Assembly (NCBI GenBank): GCA_018647025.1
Contig: JABGTQ010000290.1
Coordinates: 1 to 16,036 of the forward strand
Length of the DNA stretch: 16,036 nt
DNA from: Nitrospina sp.
GTDB lineage: Bacteria; Nitrospinota; Nitrospinia; Nitrospinales; VA-1
Direction of reading: 5' to 3'
Below are positions 14,985 through 16,036 of this stretch, one piece after another (position 1 is the stretch's first letter; every line of letters starts with the position of its first letter). Below the pieces are notes generated by a model. It did not search any database, was not told where the DNA came from, and was given only the letters and a program-made list of their open reading frames with translations. Position numbers and translations under genes: made by a program.

Positions 14985-15003
14985 ATTGCAAAGGCCATAC
15001 CAA
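14985..15003 (-). promoter_or_regulatory. Sigma-54 (RpoN) promoter for flgJ-flgN-flgK-flgL
   Basis: The minus strand reads TGGTATGGCCTTTGCA, matching the sigma-54 pattern TGGyay-N5-TTGCW with the exact ten-base distance between the invariant GG (-24) and GC (-12). It lies between the flgI terminator and flgJ in the correct orientation and would start transcription near 14976, about 70 bases before the flgJ ATG. Many bacteria use sigma-54 with an FlrC/FleR/FlgR-type activator for mid-class flagellar genes. No activator site could be identified by eye. Confidence 0.65.
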
Positions 15004-15082
15004 ATTATTTATCCCAACTAAGAAATAATTAAACCCTTTAAATATATATAGTTATTTAATTTTGTTTTGATAATCAATTCAC

Positions 15083-15123
15083 AAAAAAAGCGGTAGTAAG
15101 GAAAATACTTCCTTATACCGCTT
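15083..15123 (-). terminator. Intrinsic terminator after flgI
   Basis: Read on the minus strand, AAGCGGTATAAGGAA (15109-15123) pairs with TTCCTTACTACCGCTT (from 15103 down to about 15088) around a five-base loop, with one bulged base. It is followed by a run of T residues (complement of the A-run 15083-15089). It begins 24 bp after the flgI stop codon and would end flgI transcription before flgJ. Confidence 0.85.
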
Positions 15124-15146
15124 ACATATTTTGCGTCTTTATTTTA

Positions 15147-16036
15147 TTAAATGACAACTAGTTCCGCATGAAGAGCGCCTGCAGCTTTTATTGATTGTAA
15201 AATTGCAATTAAATCACGTGGTATCACCCCAATTGCGTTGAGACCATTCACTATATCACCCAGTGATGCTCCTTTAGACATTACAAGTAGCTTATCTTCT
15301 CCCTCCTCAATAGGAACCGCTGTTCTTACTGGGTTTACTGAACCTGGTTCCGCAACTGGGGGAGGATCATCGTCTACCGCAGGTTCACCCTTGATTTGAA
15401 TAAATAGTGCCCCGTGAGCAACTGCCACCGTTGAGATACGAACATTTTCTCCCATCACAACCGTACCGGTTCTTTCATCGACGATAACTCGTGCCACTAT
15501 ATCTGGCTCAACATTTAATGTTTCTATGCGAGCAATCAACTCTGAAGTGTTATTTAAATAATACTTTGGGACTTCGACTTTTATTGTTCGACCATCCATC
15601 ACAAATGCAGATTGGTCTTTTAGTTCATTATTTATTGCTTGGGAAATTCTTCGTGCAGTCGTAAAGTCCGTTTTCTTTAATGCAAATATTAGTTCTCCTT
15701 TTGCATTAAATTTATGAGGCAGTTCTTTTTCCACTAAAGCCCCATTCGCTACTCTCCCTACTGTTTTATGATTTTGCTGTGCACCTGCACCCCCACCTGC
15801 AACTGGAAAACCACCTATAGACAATGGACCTTGTGCCACCCCGTATGTGTTGCTATCAGGCCCCTTAAGTGGTGTCATTAATAAAGTTCCACCCTGTAAA
15901 CTTTTGGAGTCACCTACAGATGAAACTGTTACATCAATTCGGTCTCCTTGGCGGGCAAATGAAGGTAATTCTGCGGTTACCATAACTGTAGCCACGTTTT
16001 TAAATTGTAATCTTTCTATCTTTCCTGCTGGTATTG
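15147..16036 (-). CDS. flgI: Flagellar P-ring protein FlgI (5' end outside the window)
   Basis: Periplasmic P-ring subunit surrounding the rod in the peptidoglycan layer; its presence indicates an outer-membrane-bearing cell. The last 295 residues are in the window, against about 360-370 for the family. The signal peptide and roughly the first 70 residues are missing beyond the edge. Conserved blocks seen are NVATVMVTAELPSFARQGDR, IDVTVSSVGD and KSLQGGTLLMTPL near the start, VARVIVDERTGTVVMGENVRI in the middle, and the family C-terminus GVIPRDLIAILQSIKAAGALHAELVVI-like (split here: RDLIAILQSIKAAG, then ALHAELVVI). A proline-rich acidic loop (AVDDDPPPVAEPG) replaces the usual variable linker. 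The frame stays open to the window edge, so the GTG at 15995 is internal, not the start. A strong hairpin terminator follows the stop. Confidence 0.97.
   Translation of the reverse strand, partial: IPAGKIERLQFKNVATVMVTAELPSFARQGDRIDVTVSSVGDSKSLQGGTLLMTPLKGPDSNTYGVAQGPLSIGGFPVAGGGAGAQQNHKTVGRVANGALVEKELPHKFNAKGELIFALKKTDFTTARRISQAINNELKDQSAFVMDGRTIKVEVPKYYLNNTSELIARIETLNVEPDIVARVIVDERTGTVVMGENVRISTVAVAHGALFIQIKGEPAVDDDPPPVAEPGSVNPVRTAVPIEEGEDKLLVMSKGASLGDIVNGLNAIGVIPRDLIAILQSIKAAGALHAELVVI

Noticed and set aside
15010..15055. Possible sigma-28 (FliA) promoter before flgJ (TAAAG ... GGGATAA)
   Set aside because: Spacing between the two halves is several bases too long and the -10 part lacks the GCCGATAA core; the sigma-54 site is much better.

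Overview
The window is AT-rich DNA from a diderm, flagellated bacterium. It carries a P-ring gene (flgI), a rod-binding FlgJ homologue and the hook-associated genes flgK and flgL. A very good sigma-54-type promoter sits in front of flgJ. The low GC, long AT-rich spacers and this flagellar layout fit a marine deltaproteobacterium-like or Nitrospinota-like lineage, but that placement is inference. No rRNA, tRNA, CRISPR array, intact mobile element or origin was recognised.

Layout from left to right. (1) Positions 91-2481, all on the minus strand: two small genes of 54 and 57 codons, each with a plausible ribosome binding site, lie downstream of typA/bipA, a translational GTPase. (2) Positions 2482-3389: about 900 bp with no convincing gene. 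(3) Positions 3390-10054, a sugar-nucleotide region: a C-methyltransferase of the TylCIII/TcaB9 type (TTG start behind a strong Shine-Dalgarno), then GDP-mannose 4,6-dehydratase copy 1. A 713-residue radical SAM protein with a probable B12-binding-like N-terminus follows on the opposite strand, and then GDP-mannose 4,6-dehydratase copy 2. The two dehydratases align without gaps over 357 residues, with 294 identical by hand count, and the similarity continues into both flanks. (4) Positions 10261-10686: an unrecognised acidic protein, convergent with the flagellar genes. (5) Positions 10715-16036, minus strand: flgL, flgK, a flgN-like chaperone gene, a single-domain flgJ, an intrinsic terminator, and the 3' part of flgI, which runs off the window edge.

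How the genes work together. FlgI ends at a strong hairpin terminator, and flgJ-flgN-flgK-flgL then form a tightly packed unit that appears to start from its own sigma-54 promoter. They supply the rod-associated protein, the hook-filament junction proteins and their export chaperone. The dehydratases would make GDP-4-keto-6-deoxy-mannose, the precursor of GDP-fucose, GDP-rhamnose, GDP-perosamine and related sugars. The neighbouring methyltransferase could add a C-methyl branch to a keto sugar. Whether this sugar goes to LPS/O-antigen or to flagellin cannot be told from the window. The most unusual points are the duplicated gmd with active-site drift in copy 1, the uncharacterised radical SAM gene inverted between the copies, the sigma-54/terminator boundary in the flagellar cluster, and several small orphan genes.
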